Shown here: positions 1 through 5,707 of the stretch, piece after piece
How positions within the stretch are numbered: the first letter of the stretch is position 1
Layout of the letters: every line of letters begins with the position of its first letter
Source of the DNA: a virus
Reading direction: 5' to 3' (one strand)
Virus record (IMG/VR): IMGVR_UViG_3300031607_000012
Location: 1 to 31,509 of that record
Length of the DNA: 31,509 nt
Translations under genes and position numbers: made by a program
Notes under the pieces: model-generated
The model's database searches: none
Seen by the model: only the letters and a program-made list of their open reading frames with translations
What the model was told of the DNA's origin: nothing

Positions 1-33
1 GCCCCTGGCGCGGGCGTTTCACTGTCTGACAGA

Positions 34-261
34 GTGTGCATAGTCAAAGCAGCGGCGGCTGCTATAGCACTACGCGATTATCCCCTCAGCGGCCGCGAAA
101 CTCGGTTAAGGGACCTGTTTTTGGATTGGTTTAATAATTATCTGACAGTCGAGACATTCGCAGAACACATAGGATTGTCGGTAGCTGACGCGAGGGAGCG
201 TATAGAGAAGGGACGCATAATTCACGAAAATAATGTCGAGCGCATTGAACGGGAGTCTTAA
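34..261 (+). CDS. Small phage protein with HTH-like C-terminal half
   Basis: Function not recognised. The reading frame is open from base 1 of the window. The first usable start inside it is the GTG at 34, which has no clear ribosome-binding site and no in-frame ATG after it, so the true start may lie to the left of the window. The C-terminal part (about residues 27-65) reads FLDWFNNYLTVETFAEHIGL followed by an Ala/Arg-rich helix, a helix-turn-helix-like pattern seen in small early phage proteins. It may be a DNA-binding accessory protein, but that is inference. It is followed 2 bp later by the next ORF, so the two are probably cotranscribed. Confidence 0.6.
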   Translation: MCIVKAAAAAIALRDYPLSGRETRLRDLFLDWFNNYLTVETFAEHIGLSVADARERIEKGRIIHENNVERIERES

Positions 262-263
262 TA

Positions 264-461
264 ATGAACGTAATATCATCAAAATACGCGGCCATAGTGG
301 ACGGCGAGCACACTGGCCTGGCGGGGTGTAGCAATGCGAAGGACTGTATGCGTGCTGATCAGTGTATGCGTGCTGATCGACAGCTAGACCGGGCGCTGCG
401 AGTAACAGCGCCCCAAACCGGTTACGACTGTCGTTTATTTATCCCATACGTAACAGCGTAA
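264..461 (+). CDS. Small hypothetical protein with a tandem 6-residue repeat
   Basis: A 65-aa protein of unknown function, with no recognised domain. The ATG lies 2 bp after the stop of the preceding ORF, with GGGAG about 11 nt upstream. A tandem 18-bp repeat gives CMRADQ-CMRADR at about residues 28-39, and Cys residues occur at 22, 28, 34 and 55. The Cys spacing does not match a zinc finger I know. Coding status rests on position, start context and the tight fit between neighbours, so it is less certain than the genes downstream. Confidence 0.45.
   Translation: MNVISSKYAAIVDGEHTGLAGCSNAKDCMRADQCMRADRQLDRALRVTAPQTGYDCRLFIPYVTA
345..378 (+). repeat. Tandem 18-bp repeat
   Basis: The 16-mer TGTATGCGTGCTGATC occurs at 345-360 and again at 363-378, giving an 18-bp period. 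It is in frame inside the small ORF 264-461 and duplicates six residues. Confidence 0.9.
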
Positions 462-467
462 CAAACA

Positions 468-487
468 AGCGTGCTACCTGGCACGCT
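468..487 (+). promoter_or_regulatory. Intergenic stem-loop
   Basis: AGCGTGC (468-474) pairs perfectly with GCACGCT (481-487) around a 6-nt loop, in the 49-bp gap between two small genes. No T-run follows, so it does not look like an intrinsic terminator. A transcript-processing or stability hairpin is possible. Confidence 0.45.
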
Positions 488-510
488 GCAACACAACGGA
501 GCAATTTACA

Positions 511-741
511 ATGAATAAAGCAGAGCAAGTTATACCGGACGGCGTCCGGTACCGCGTAGAATTGGAAGGCCCGAACTGGGGCAACGGTGCAGACAAAGCG
601 ATAATTATTGTCAATGCAATAGATGAAGAATCAGCGACAGAGTATGCACTCTGGCAGTATGAGCAGTGGAACCCAAGTGGTGCAGCATATACCCACGTTA
701 CCAGCGTGCACGAAACCGACTACCAGCCGACCAACTATTAA
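511..741 (+). CDS. Hypothetical small early protein
   Basis: A 76-aa acidic protein of unknown function. The ATG is preceded by GGAG about 10 nt upstream. The sequence alternates short beta-like stretches (VRYRVELEG, KAIIIVNAID) with a helix (EESATEYALWQYEQW), compatible with a small alpha/beta fold. No catalytic or metal-binding motif is visible. It belongs to the run of small + strand genes typical of a phage early region. Confidence 0.65.
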   Translation: MNKAEQVIPDGVRYRVELEGPNWGNGADKAIIIVNAIDEESATEYALWQYEQWNPSGAAYTHVTSVHETDYQPTNY

Positions 742-825
742 CAAAATATGACTAAAAAGGGCGCGAAAGGGTATACAAACCATAGCGCCTTGGCTATAGT
801 CAAAACTCAGATAAGGGGCAAAACC

Positions 826-1155
826 ATGACAACACATAACACAACACAGGCGATTGCTGAGTACAAGGCCGAATGGCAAGGGGCGCGCGACTACCATTCG
901 GGCATAGTGTGCAACCCTTTAAATCATGGCGCGCGGGTCGAGTCTGCCTGGGCGGACCGGTACCGTTCTGGCTATGACCGGGCGCGTACTACCGACCAAA
1001 ACAGCGTGAAATACATTCGGGTCGTTCGCTGGGCGCGGCGACGGTGCACGGATGATGACGGTGCCATGATATTGTTCGATGGGCATGACTTCACTGACTA
1101 TGTGAGAGTAGAACGCGCGGCGTGGGAAAAATGGATGGCGGGGGAAACGACATGA
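826..1155 (+). CDS. Hypothetical early protein, basic and aromatic-rich
   Basis: A 109-aa protein of unknown function. I prefer the ATG at 826 over the in-frame ATG at 748 because AAGGGGC sits about 8 nt before 826, and the 748-825 stretch looks like non-coding leader with a small inverted repeat (ATAGC...GCTAT at about 783-798). Residues about 5-65 are helical and rich in Tyr and Arg. The end contains a beta-like stretch (AMILFDGHDFTDYVRV) followed by WEKWMAG. The stop overlaps the next start as ATGA (1152-1155), implying translational coupling. Confidence 0.6.
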   Translation: MTTHNTTQAIAEYKAEWQGARDYHSGIVCNPLNHGARVESAWADRYRSGYDRARTTDQNSVKYIRVVRWARRRCTDDDGAMILFDGHDFTDYVRVERAAWEKWMAGETT

Positions 1156-1406
1156 AAGCAACGTTTGAGGGCAAAGACCAAAATTGGACGGACCAGCAAA
1201 CCATCTATTGGTTTTCTGTCGAAGTTGAACATGTTGACAGAGAAGGGCGACTCGATTTTGATGAAGAAGGGCTTTATGGTGTCGTTGAGGGCCGTAACCA
1301 GGGCATTGTCGATGACAGAGGTGAGCCGTTAGAAGGAATGTATTTTCAAGACAAAATCGAGCTGCTGCTGAAAAACGCGGTAACCGACCAAATGCGCGCG
1401 GAATAA
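1152..1406 (+). CDS. Hypothetical protein, paralogue A of a duplicated pair
   Basis: An 84-aa acidic protein of unknown function. The start at 1152 overlaps the preceding stop (ATGA) and has GGCGGGGGAA upstream. An in-frame ATG at 1122 lies inside the previous gene and is less likely. It is clearly paralogous to the next gene: both begin MKAT(F/Y).GKD, carry IYWF, the GVVEGR..GIVDD segment, and end KNAVTDQMRAE. The strand-like segments around Gly turns suggest a small beta-rich fold. The last 31 coding bases and the leader after the stop are part of a 55-bp repeat shared with the paralogue. Confidence 0.7.
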   Translation: MKATFEGKDQNWTDQQTIYWFSVEVEHVDREGRLDFDEEGLYGVVEGRNQGIVDDRGEPLEGMYFQDKIELLLKNAVTDQMRAE

Positions 1407-1425
1407 ACCAACAACTGAGGTACAT
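1371..1425 (+). repeat. 55-bp direct repeat, copy 1
   Basis: This segment matches 1660-1714 with one mismatch in 55 bases. It covers the 3' end of the paralogue, its stop codon and the leader of the following gene, showing a recent or conserved gene-plus-leader duplication. Confidence 0.95.
1411..1420 (+). promoter_or_regulatory. Repeated ribosome-binding leader ACAACTGAGG
   Basis: The exact 10-mer ACAACTGAGG occurs at 1411-1420, 1700-1709, 2465-2474 and 2695-2704. Each copy ends 8 or 9 nt before an ATG (1429, 1718, 2484, 2713). A shortened form, ACTGAGGTA, precedes the ATG at 12348. GAGG is the Shine-Dalgarno core. Conservation of the flanking ACAACT suggests spread of a common translation-initiation module or binding by a shared regulator. 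Confidence 0.75.
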
Positions 1426-1428
1426 GAT

Positions 1429-1695
1429 ATGAAAGCGACATATAAAGGAAAGGACGAAACTAACAACTATTGGTCCAGCGCCCTGACAGCGACATATAAA
1501 GGCAAGTATGACAACCAGCAGGACGAAAACATCATCTATTGGTTCGACGTACAGGGGTACGACTATGGAGTGGTCGAAGGTAGGACTCCCGGTATAGTCG
1601 ATGATGAAGGCGTGCCAGTCAAAGGTGGGTATTATGAAAGCAGACTCGAAGCCGCATTGAAAAACGCGGTAACCGACCAAATGCGCGCGGAATAA
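1429..1695 (+). CDS. Hypothetical protein, paralogue B of a duplicated pair
   Basis: An 88-aa acidic protein of unknown function and the paralogue of the upstream gene. It carries an extra N-terminal duplication: the ATYKGK motif appears at residues 3-8 and again at about 21-26, so its first 20 residues look like an internal copy. The core IYWF...GVVEGR.PGIVDDEG and the KNAVTDQMRAE tail are shared with paralogue A. Translation starts 8 nt after ACAACTGAGG. The duplication suggests dosage or divergence of a small early effector, but no function can be assigned. Confidence 0.75.
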   Translation: MKATYKGKDETNNYWSSALTATYKGKYDNQQDENIIYWFDVQGYDYGVVEGRTPGIVDDEGVPVKGGYYESRLEAALKNAVTDQMRAE

Positions 1696-1714
1696 ACTAA
1701 CAACTGAGGTACAT
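1660..1714 (+). repeat. 55-bp direct repeat, copy 2
   Basis: Second copy of the repeat at 1371-1425. The single difference is ACTAAC here against ACCAAC in copy 1. It ends just before the start of the clamp-like gene. Confidence 0.95.
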
Positions 1715-1717
1715 AAC

Positions 1718-2413
1718 ATGGACAACACAGAATCGCACACGTTAAGGCAGACCGTTGCACGCCTGGCGCTGCACGCGTCGAATCGAAGGGTAGACGCAGA
1801 GCAGTCGGTCGCGGAGTTAATCGACCGGCTTGAGCACTGCCAGGCTGCGATTGACCCGGACCATACGGGCTGGCACCTTGGCCTCTTTGCTGTGCTGTAC
1901 AAACAGTACATGCCCAAACTGGGCAGGGTGGCCAAAACTCCCTGGCCGTGGGTAGCTCAAGCGGCGGCTACCAAGGACCCGCGCCGACAGCTTTACTATG
2001 TCTACGTTACCGAGCAATGGGTATACGGCACTGACGGGCACCGTGGGCACCGTTTGCACAACGGGCATGACCTGGCGCCGGGGTTTTATAACTCAGTTGG
2101 CGACCGGGTTAGTGAAGGCGAACGTTCACCACAGGGCGACTTATTCCCGGACATTGCGCGCCTGTTCAATGTGCCCTTTAGCCACGACCTGGTGCTGCCA
2201 GTCAAGGGCGAAGAAATGCTGCGAGAAAACAAAGAGGGCACCCAAGTTGTGCTACACAACGACGCGGGTGAGCACGATTGCTGGGTTAACTATAAATACT
2301 TGCAGCAAGCGCTCGGGATGGGTGAGCCGTCGCGTTTTTATCGCGCTGGGGGGCAAATAAGGCTTGATTGGGACGACGGTCGCGCTGCTTTAATCATGCC
2401 CGTACGTGACTGA
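1718..2413 (+). CDS. Sliding-clamp-like protein (single beta-clamp domain?)
   Basis: Probable DNA polymerase processivity clamp or clamp-like protein. The sequence shows YVYVTEQWVYGTDGHRGHRLH (in part residues 94-114), matching the (V/A)TDGHRL signature of bacterial DnaN domains. NYKYLQQAL follows at 191-199, resembling the DnaN strand-helix segment N..YL...L, and the protein ends ALIMPVRD, like the DnaN terminus MPMRL. The clamp-like part spans about residues 75-231, one clamp domain, and the first 75 residues are helical and unrecognised. DnaN has about 366 residues in three domains, whereas this protein has 231. It lies in the early block that also encodes a family A polymerase. A clamp role is inferred from motifs only. 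The start follows the ACAACTGAGG leader by 8 nt. Confidence 0.5.
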   Translation: MDNTESHTLRQTVARLALHASNRRVDAEQSVAELIDRLEHCQAAIDPDHTGWHLGLFAVLYKQYMPKLGRVAKTPWPWVAQAAATKDPRRQLYYVYVTEQWVYGTDGHRGHRLHNGHDLAPGFYNSVGDRVSEGERSPQGDLFPDIARLFNVPFSHDLVLPVKGEEMLRENKEGTQVVLHNDAGEHDCWVNYKYLQQALGMGEPSRFYRAGGQIRLDWDDGRAALIMPVRD

Positions 2414-2451
2414 ACCAACTGTCCGCCCCCACCAGGTGGGGGCGTACGGGC
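2398..2451 (+). promoter_or_regulatory. Strong nested stem-loop after the clamp-like gene
   Basis: CGCCCCCACC (2424-2433) pairs with GGTGGGGGCG (2435-2444). An outer, partly exclusive pairing joins GCCCGTACG (2398-2406, which includes the end of the coding region) to CGTACGGGC (2443-2451). The two stems share bases 2443-2444. There is no U-tract, so a factor-independent terminator is unlikely. An mRNA-processing, stability or attenuation element is plausible. Confidence 0.55.
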
Positions 2452-2483
2452 GAGCGAGCCACTAACAACTGAGGACCAGCGCT

Positions 2484-2702
2484 ATGAACAAAAGTAGGGC
2501 GAAGCATTTATCAGCATTGATACGGAAAATAGAAATTCTTAACGACAAGATAGAAGACACACCCTTAAGACACGCTATCAGTGAAAAACTGGTAGCGCTT
2601 AGAATGGACATATTAGGAAAGAAAGCGCGGCCCGCCGTCGATGAGGTACGTTACCAAACTACCCCGTTTAAAGTTGACCAACAAACTACAAACAACAACT
2701 GA
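2484..2702 (+). CDS. Small basic helical hypothetical protein
   Basis: A 72-aa protein of unknown function. Residues 1-48 form one or two amphipathic helices rich in Lys, Arg, Leu and Ile, and the rest is a polar Gln/Thr/Asn tail. The ATG follows the shared ACAACTGAGG leader by 9 nt. The size and charge fit a small nucleic-acid- or protein-binding accessory factor, but nothing specific can be said. Confidence 0.65.
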   Translation: MNKSRAKHLSALIRKIEILNDKIEDTPLRHAISEKLVALRMDILGKKARPAVDEVRYQTTPFKVDQQTTNNN

Positions 2703-2712
2703 GGTATAGATC

Positions 2713-3327
2713 ATGGGCAACACAATGACTGACAAAAAAGCAGAATTTATTCGCGCGCTGGTAGCAATTAACTTGGGTTTGCCGACCTGGATAACAGTGC
2801 GAGGCGACAATGTCCCGCGCTATCTGTCTGCGCGGGACGACGGGGACCAAGTAAAACATTACGTTCTTTCCGCACCAGGTGAGGGCGATACAGCGCCGAC
2901 CTTGATTGATGATGAGGGCGACACCTTGAGCTTTACACTCCGCGAGTGTAAGCAGTGGGACGTAACGTTTCATTATGATGCAAGCGCTGCAACGCGTATC
3001 GAGATAAACGAGGCCGCGCGCGTGTTTACGGGTGAAGTACCTGATAATTATAATTGGGAATTGCCCAGCGCGCTGCGGGAAGAGGGCGAACTAAAATTGC
3101 AGGAATTTTATGATTGGGCGGTATCAAACCGGGTGCCGCTTTACATGGTGATCGGATGGAGCAAAAAAGGCGATACCGAGGAATGCGGTGAATTTAAATC
3201 GACTGGCGCGACAATGGGACGCCTTAGCCAGTCGGTGGGCAAGGTGTCCAGGGCGGCACGATCACCGGAGGAGAAGGCTGACTCTGCACGCGATATGGTT
3301 GCGAGCTTACTGCGCGGTTTCAAATAA
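2713..3327 (+). CDS. Hypothetical early protein (204 aa)
   Basis: Not recognised. The first ATG at 2713 has the ACAACTGAGG leader 8 nt upstream. A second ATG at 2725 is possible but less well placed. The N-terminal half is acidic and probably beta-rich (residues 22-85). A WDVTFHYDA segment lies near residues 82-90, and a helical part (about 119-140) is followed by VPLYMVIGWSKKGD. The C-terminus, rich in Ser, Arg and Ala, ends in an amphipathic helix. No metal-binding or catalytic signature is visible. Confidence 0.7.
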   Translation: MGNTMTDKKAEFIRALVAINLGLPTWITVRGDNVPRYLSARDDGDQVKHYVLSAPGEGDTAPTLIDDEGDTLSFTLRECKQWDVTFHYDASAATRIEINEAARVFTGEVPDNYNWELPSALREEGELKLQEFYDWAVSNRVPLYMVIGWSKKGDTEECGEFKSTGATMGRLSQSVGKVSRAARSPEEKADSARDMVASLLRGFK

Positions 3328-3334
3328 ACTCACG

Positions 3335-3351
3335 GGCCCCGTATAGGGGCC
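3335..3351 (+). promoter_or_regulatory. Stem-loop covering the methyltransferase ribosome-binding site
   Basis: GGCCCC (3335-3340) pairs with GGGGCC (3346-3351) around a GTATA loop. The only good Shine-Dalgarno sequence for the ATG at 3357 is AGGGG (3345-3349), which falls inside the 3' arm. If the RNA folds this way, translation of the methyltransferase would be repressed. This is inference from sequence. Confidence 0.45.
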
Positions 3352-3369
3352 GACCAATGGGGCAAATAA
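3348..3369 (+). repeat. 22-bp direct repeat bracketing the methyltransferase gene, copy 1
   Basis: Exact 22-base match to 4031-4052, beginning GGCCGACCAATGGGGCAAAT. The flanking bases differ at both ends. This copy contains the proposed ATG (3357) of the methyltransferase gene. Confidence 0.95.
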
Positions 3370-4052
3370 AAGTGAACGTACTAATAGGATGCGAATACAG
3401 TGGCGTAGTCCGCGACGCCTTTATAGCCGCTGGTCATCATGCAATTAGTGTCGACCTACTGCCGACGGAATCACCCGTCGACTCTTCAGTGTGTATTCAC
3501 CACGAAGGCGACCTGATTGATTTTGTCGATCAGTGCAACGGCGCTTCTCTGTTCTTTGATTTGTTGATAGCGCACCCGCCCTGCACCTATTTGTCTGGTA
3601 GCGGGCTGCACTGGAACAAGCGTGTTCCTGGCAGGGCGGCTAAAACAGAACAAGCGCTTGATTTTGTGCGCTACATTATGGACCTGGACATACCGCGTAT
3701 AGCGATAGAAAACCCCGTGGGCTGTATTAGTACGCGCATTGATGCGACGCTTTATGGTTTCGACAACGCCAAAGCGGCACAGTACATACAGCCCTTTGAT
3801 TATGGGCACGACGCAAGTAAAAAGACGGGGTTATGGTTAAAGAATCTACCTCCCCTTACTGCTGACGCTAATAATTACGTGGAGCCAAGACTGATAGAGT
3901 ACCCAAAAAATTCTGGCTCAATAGTTAAACGCTGGGCGAACCAGACGGACAGTGGGCAGAACAAGTTACCGCCCAGCGCAACACGCGCGAAAGACCGCGC
4001 CAAATTTTACACTGGCTGGGCGAACGCCATGGCCGACCAATGGGGCAAATAA
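3357..4052 (+). CDS. C5-cytosine DNA methyltransferase-like protein, short form
   Basis: Predicted S-adenosylmethionine-dependent DNA cytosine methyltransferase-like protein of 231 aa. Visible motifs are a nucleotide-binding-like GCEYSG (residues 11-16, position of motif I), an acidic end of strand 2 (SVDLLPTE), AHPPC with the candidate catalytic Cys76 (motif IV), and IENPVG (117-122, motif VI). The C-terminal RAKFYTGWANAMADQW is typical of compact phage members. It is shorter than classical C5 enzymes (over 300 aa) and has no evident target-recognition domain, so its specificity and activity are open. It could modify phage DNA against host restriction. The start and stop codons each lie in one copy of a 22-bp direct repeat, and the ribosome-binding site is in a hairpin. 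An alternative start is GTG 3372. Confidence 0.75.
   Translation: MGQIKVNVLIGCEYSGVVRDAFIAAGHHAISVDLLPTESPVDSSVCIHHEGDLIDFVDQCNGASLFFDLLIAHPPCTYLSGSGLHWNKRVPGRAAKTEQALDFVRYIMDLDIPRIAIENPVGCISTRIDATLYGFDNAKAAQYIQPFDYGHDASKKTGLWLKNLPPLTADANNYVEPRLIEYPKNSGSIVKRWANQTDSGQNKLPPSATRAKDRAKFYTGWANAMADQWGK
4031..4052 (+). repeat. 22-bp direct repeat bracketing the methyltransferase gene, copy 2
   Basis: Exact copy of 3348-3369. Here the same bases are read in another frame as the C-terminal residues ADQWGK plus the stop codon. The next gene begins 1 bp later. Confidence 0.95.
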
Positions 4053-4053
4053 C

Positions 4054-4275
4054 ATGCGTGTTAATTATAGGAGGGGATGGCAACGAAAAGTGCTAGGGCT
4101 GCTGGTCATGTTGGAGGCGCTTATAGCGTTTGCACTGATATTTGTTGTGCTGCTTTTGGTAGCTAATTGGGACTACCAGGACGAGCTGGCAGAGTACCAG
4201 CACGCGTGCACTATGATCGAAGCGGGCGCCTGGCCGATAGAGGTCGAGCCATCATGTAAGGATGAGAAATTATGA
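4054..4275 (+). CDS. Small single-pass membrane protein
   Basis: A 73-aa protein with a basic N-terminus (MRVNYRRGWQRK), one long hydrophobic segment (about residues 13-38, LGLLVMLEALIAFALIFVVL onward) and an acidic C-terminal tail containing two Cys. By the positive-inside rule the N-terminus is cytoplasmic and the tail periplasmic. The ATG at 4054 lies 1 bp after the methyltransferase stop. The end overlaps the next gene by 4 bp (ATGA). Its place two genes before a secreted transglycosylase-like protein allows a role in envelope remodelling, but a spanin or inhibitor function cannot be shown. Confidence 0.65.
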   Translation: MRVNYRRGWQRKVLGLLVMLEALIAFALIFVVLLLVANWDYQDELAEYQHACTMIEAGAWPIEVEPSCKDEKL

Positions 4276-4808
4276 GAGCGTATTATTGTAAAAAAGCAAA
4301 GCGCATGGTGTCTACAACGCCCCGCGTTCCAGGGTTTGGGCCACGCTGTGACTACTGTGGTATCACTGTCGCTGACTCCGATTTTAAGCGTAAACACCTG
4401 GACGATTACCCGGCGATCGAGCCGTCGCAAGCATTAAAAAACAGTAGCCTACGTTTTGGTGGCGAGGCGCTGTATGCAGAGCGCGACATTCAAAAAATGG
4501 GTGGTTTTTACAGCCGACACGTGCGCGCGCTCACTAACGAGGGCCTGTACTCAAAGTCCGACATTGCAGCGGAGCTAGGCTGGCGTGATCAGCAGATTGA
4601 GGCGCTACAGCTAATTGTCAGTCTTGATTTTAAACCAGTGATACCGCTCACTGACGAGCAGCGCAAAGCAATACTTGGTAGCGGCACTGATTCGACGCGC
4701 CGTTGCCGGATAATAATAAGCGGCTCACATTCCAGGTGTAATAGCTGTGGACTGGTTTGGGATACAAACGACTGTGACCCGCCAAACTGCGGTGGGCGAG
4801 CCCTGTGA
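4272..4808 (+). CDS. Cys-rich zinc-ribbon-like protein with HTH-like centre
   Basis: A 178-aa protein of unknown function with an AAGGATGAG ribosome-binding site just before the ATG. The N-terminal part has a CDYC knuckle (Cys26, Cys29). A central segment (about residues 91-112, SKSDIAAELGWRDQQIEAL) resembles a helix-turn-helix. The C-terminal part has CNSC (156, 159) plus Cys168 and Cys173, a plausible four-Cys zinc ribbon. The architecture suggests a nucleic-acid-binding protein. It overlaps both neighbours by 4 bp, so it is cotranslated with them. It is the first of three Cys-rich proteins before the polymerase. Confidence 0.65.
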   Translation: MRAYYCKKAKRMVSTTPRVPGFGPRCDYCGITVADSDFKRKHLDDYPAIEPSQALKNSSLRFGGEALYAERDIQKMGGFYSRHVRALTNEGLYSKSDIAAELGWRDQQIEALQLIVSLDFKPVIPLTDEQRKAILGSGTDSTRRCRIIISGSHSRCNSCGLVWDTNDCDPPNCGGRAL

Positions 4809-4813
4809 TACTA

Positions 4814-5338
4814 ATGAAAGCCATTCGTTTTTTGGTCTTATCCCTGTTCTGGCTAATTATGTTGTGGGGGCTGGCGTCTCTAGCCCGCGCGCAGTGCCCC
4901 CAGTTCACAGCAGAGCAGCAATGGTTACTGGACGCGGGTTGCGCCTATGGTCGCCAGCATGACTTGTGCGCAGAGACGATGGCTGTGATTTGGCAAGAGT
5001 CTTTCGACTGTTTTGGTGGCGCCCCTGTGTGTCGCGTTAACGTGAACGACGGGCTGTATGGCAGCTATGGCGTGATGCAGGTGCAACTGACGACCGCGCT
5101 GTGGATGCTGGACTGGCCGATCAATGCTGACAATGCGGATGTTGTGCAGGCGATGATAATGGCGAATGACGTGTTCGGTATAAAACTGGGTGTAGCGTAC
5201 CTGGTGCTGCACAGAGAGCGCGGGTTGCATGACATGCTGGCAAAGTACCGGGGTACTGGTGAAGACGCACACAGCTACGCGCACCAGGTCATGGAGCGCA
5301 TGGAGACATTTAAAAGTTGTGGGGTGGGCTATGCTTAA
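4814..5338 (+). CDS. Secreted lytic transglycosylase-like (SLT) protein
   Basis: Predicted periplasmic peptidoglycan-cleaving enzyme. From the ATG at 4814 the protein has 174 aa. A GTG at 4805, overlapping the previous stop, is an alternative start that adds three residues. Residues 1-26 form a Sec signal peptide (KAIR, hydrophobic core, ARA before Gln27). The mature part has an SLT-like pattern: AVIWQES with candidate catalytic Glu62, YGSYGVMQV (82-90, like the GLMQ motif), and a later helical segment with KYRGTGE and the HSYAHQVMERM helix. Six Cys residues in the mature region fit disulfides in the periplasm. No lipobox is present. It sits among early + strand genes rather than with the holin and endolysin, so it may act before or independently of lysis. 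Confidence 0.7.
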   Translation: MKAIRFLVLSLFWLIMLWGLASLARAQCPQFTAEQQWLLDAGCAYGRQHDLCAETMAVIWQESFDCFGGAPVCRVNVNDGLYGSYGVMQVQLTTALWMLDWPINADNADVVQAMIMANDVFGIKLGVAYLVLHRERGLHDMLAKYRGTGEDAHSYAHQVMERMETFKSCGVGYA

Positions 5339-5356
5339 TCCAGCAAGTAAACCCTG

Positions 5357-5707
5357 GTGTGGGGTGTGAACTGGGAAGAGCGGGCGAGTCTGTATTACCA
5401 GCAGCTTAATGGCAGGCCGCGCCCCTATCGCCCTTACCGCTGCGCTCAGTGTTACGCGCGCAAAGCTATGCCGCGTGAGTTATGGCAGTACAAGCGCTGT
5501 CCTAAGTGCACCCATTGCGGGGCCAAGGACTGGTGGATAGATAACCGGCGCTTCATGGAATGGCAACAACGCCTGGACCGGTTCGCAAGCTGTCGCTGTG
5601 ATGGCGCTTGGTTCCCGCACCGGCCTGGTTCCCTCCCTTTGTGTATCCATGCAGTGGAGGGTCAAATCAGCAGCAATTTATTTTTGAGCGGAGAGACGAG
5701 CGGATGA
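5357..5707 (+). CDS. Cys-rich zinc-binding-like phage protein
   Basis: A conserved-looking 116-aa protein of unknown function. No ATG is available, and the start is GTG 5357 or GTG 5366. Cys pairs occur at CAQC (29, 32) and CPKCTHC (48, 51, 54), followed by DWWIDNRR. A CRCDGAWFPHRPGSLPLC segment (79-96) has the C.C...(F)PHR.GS..C pattern that I associate with small phage zinc proteins near replication genes. The last about 15 residues are probably not part of the fold. The stop overlaps the next ATG (ATGA at 5704-5707). Confidence 0.6.
   Translation: MWGVNWEERASLYYQQLNGRPRPYRPYRCAQCYARKAMPRELWQYKRCPKCTHCGAKDWWIDNRRFMEWQQRLDRFASCRCDGAWFPHRPGSLPLCIHAVEGQISSNLFLSGETSG

Noticed and set aside
771-800. 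Sigma70-like promoter upstream of the 826 start (TATAGT)
   Set aside because: The -10-like hexamer has no matching -35 at proper spacing (TATACA only), and the early genes appear to be cotranscribed.
919-1935. Long open frame on the - strand opposite the early small genes (338 codons)
   Set aside because: It covers several + strand genes that have good ribosome-binding sites and overlap junctions, and its sequence is low in recognisable structure; it reads as an antisense shadow.
468-2451. Early-region hairpins as intrinsic terminators
   Set aside because: None is followed by a U-tract, and coding continues with good ribosome-binding sites immediately after.
4814-4900. Lipoprotein signal in the transglycosylase-like protein
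   Set aside because: The residues before the first Cys are ARAQ, which does not fit a lipobox; a normal signal-peptidase site after ARA fits better.
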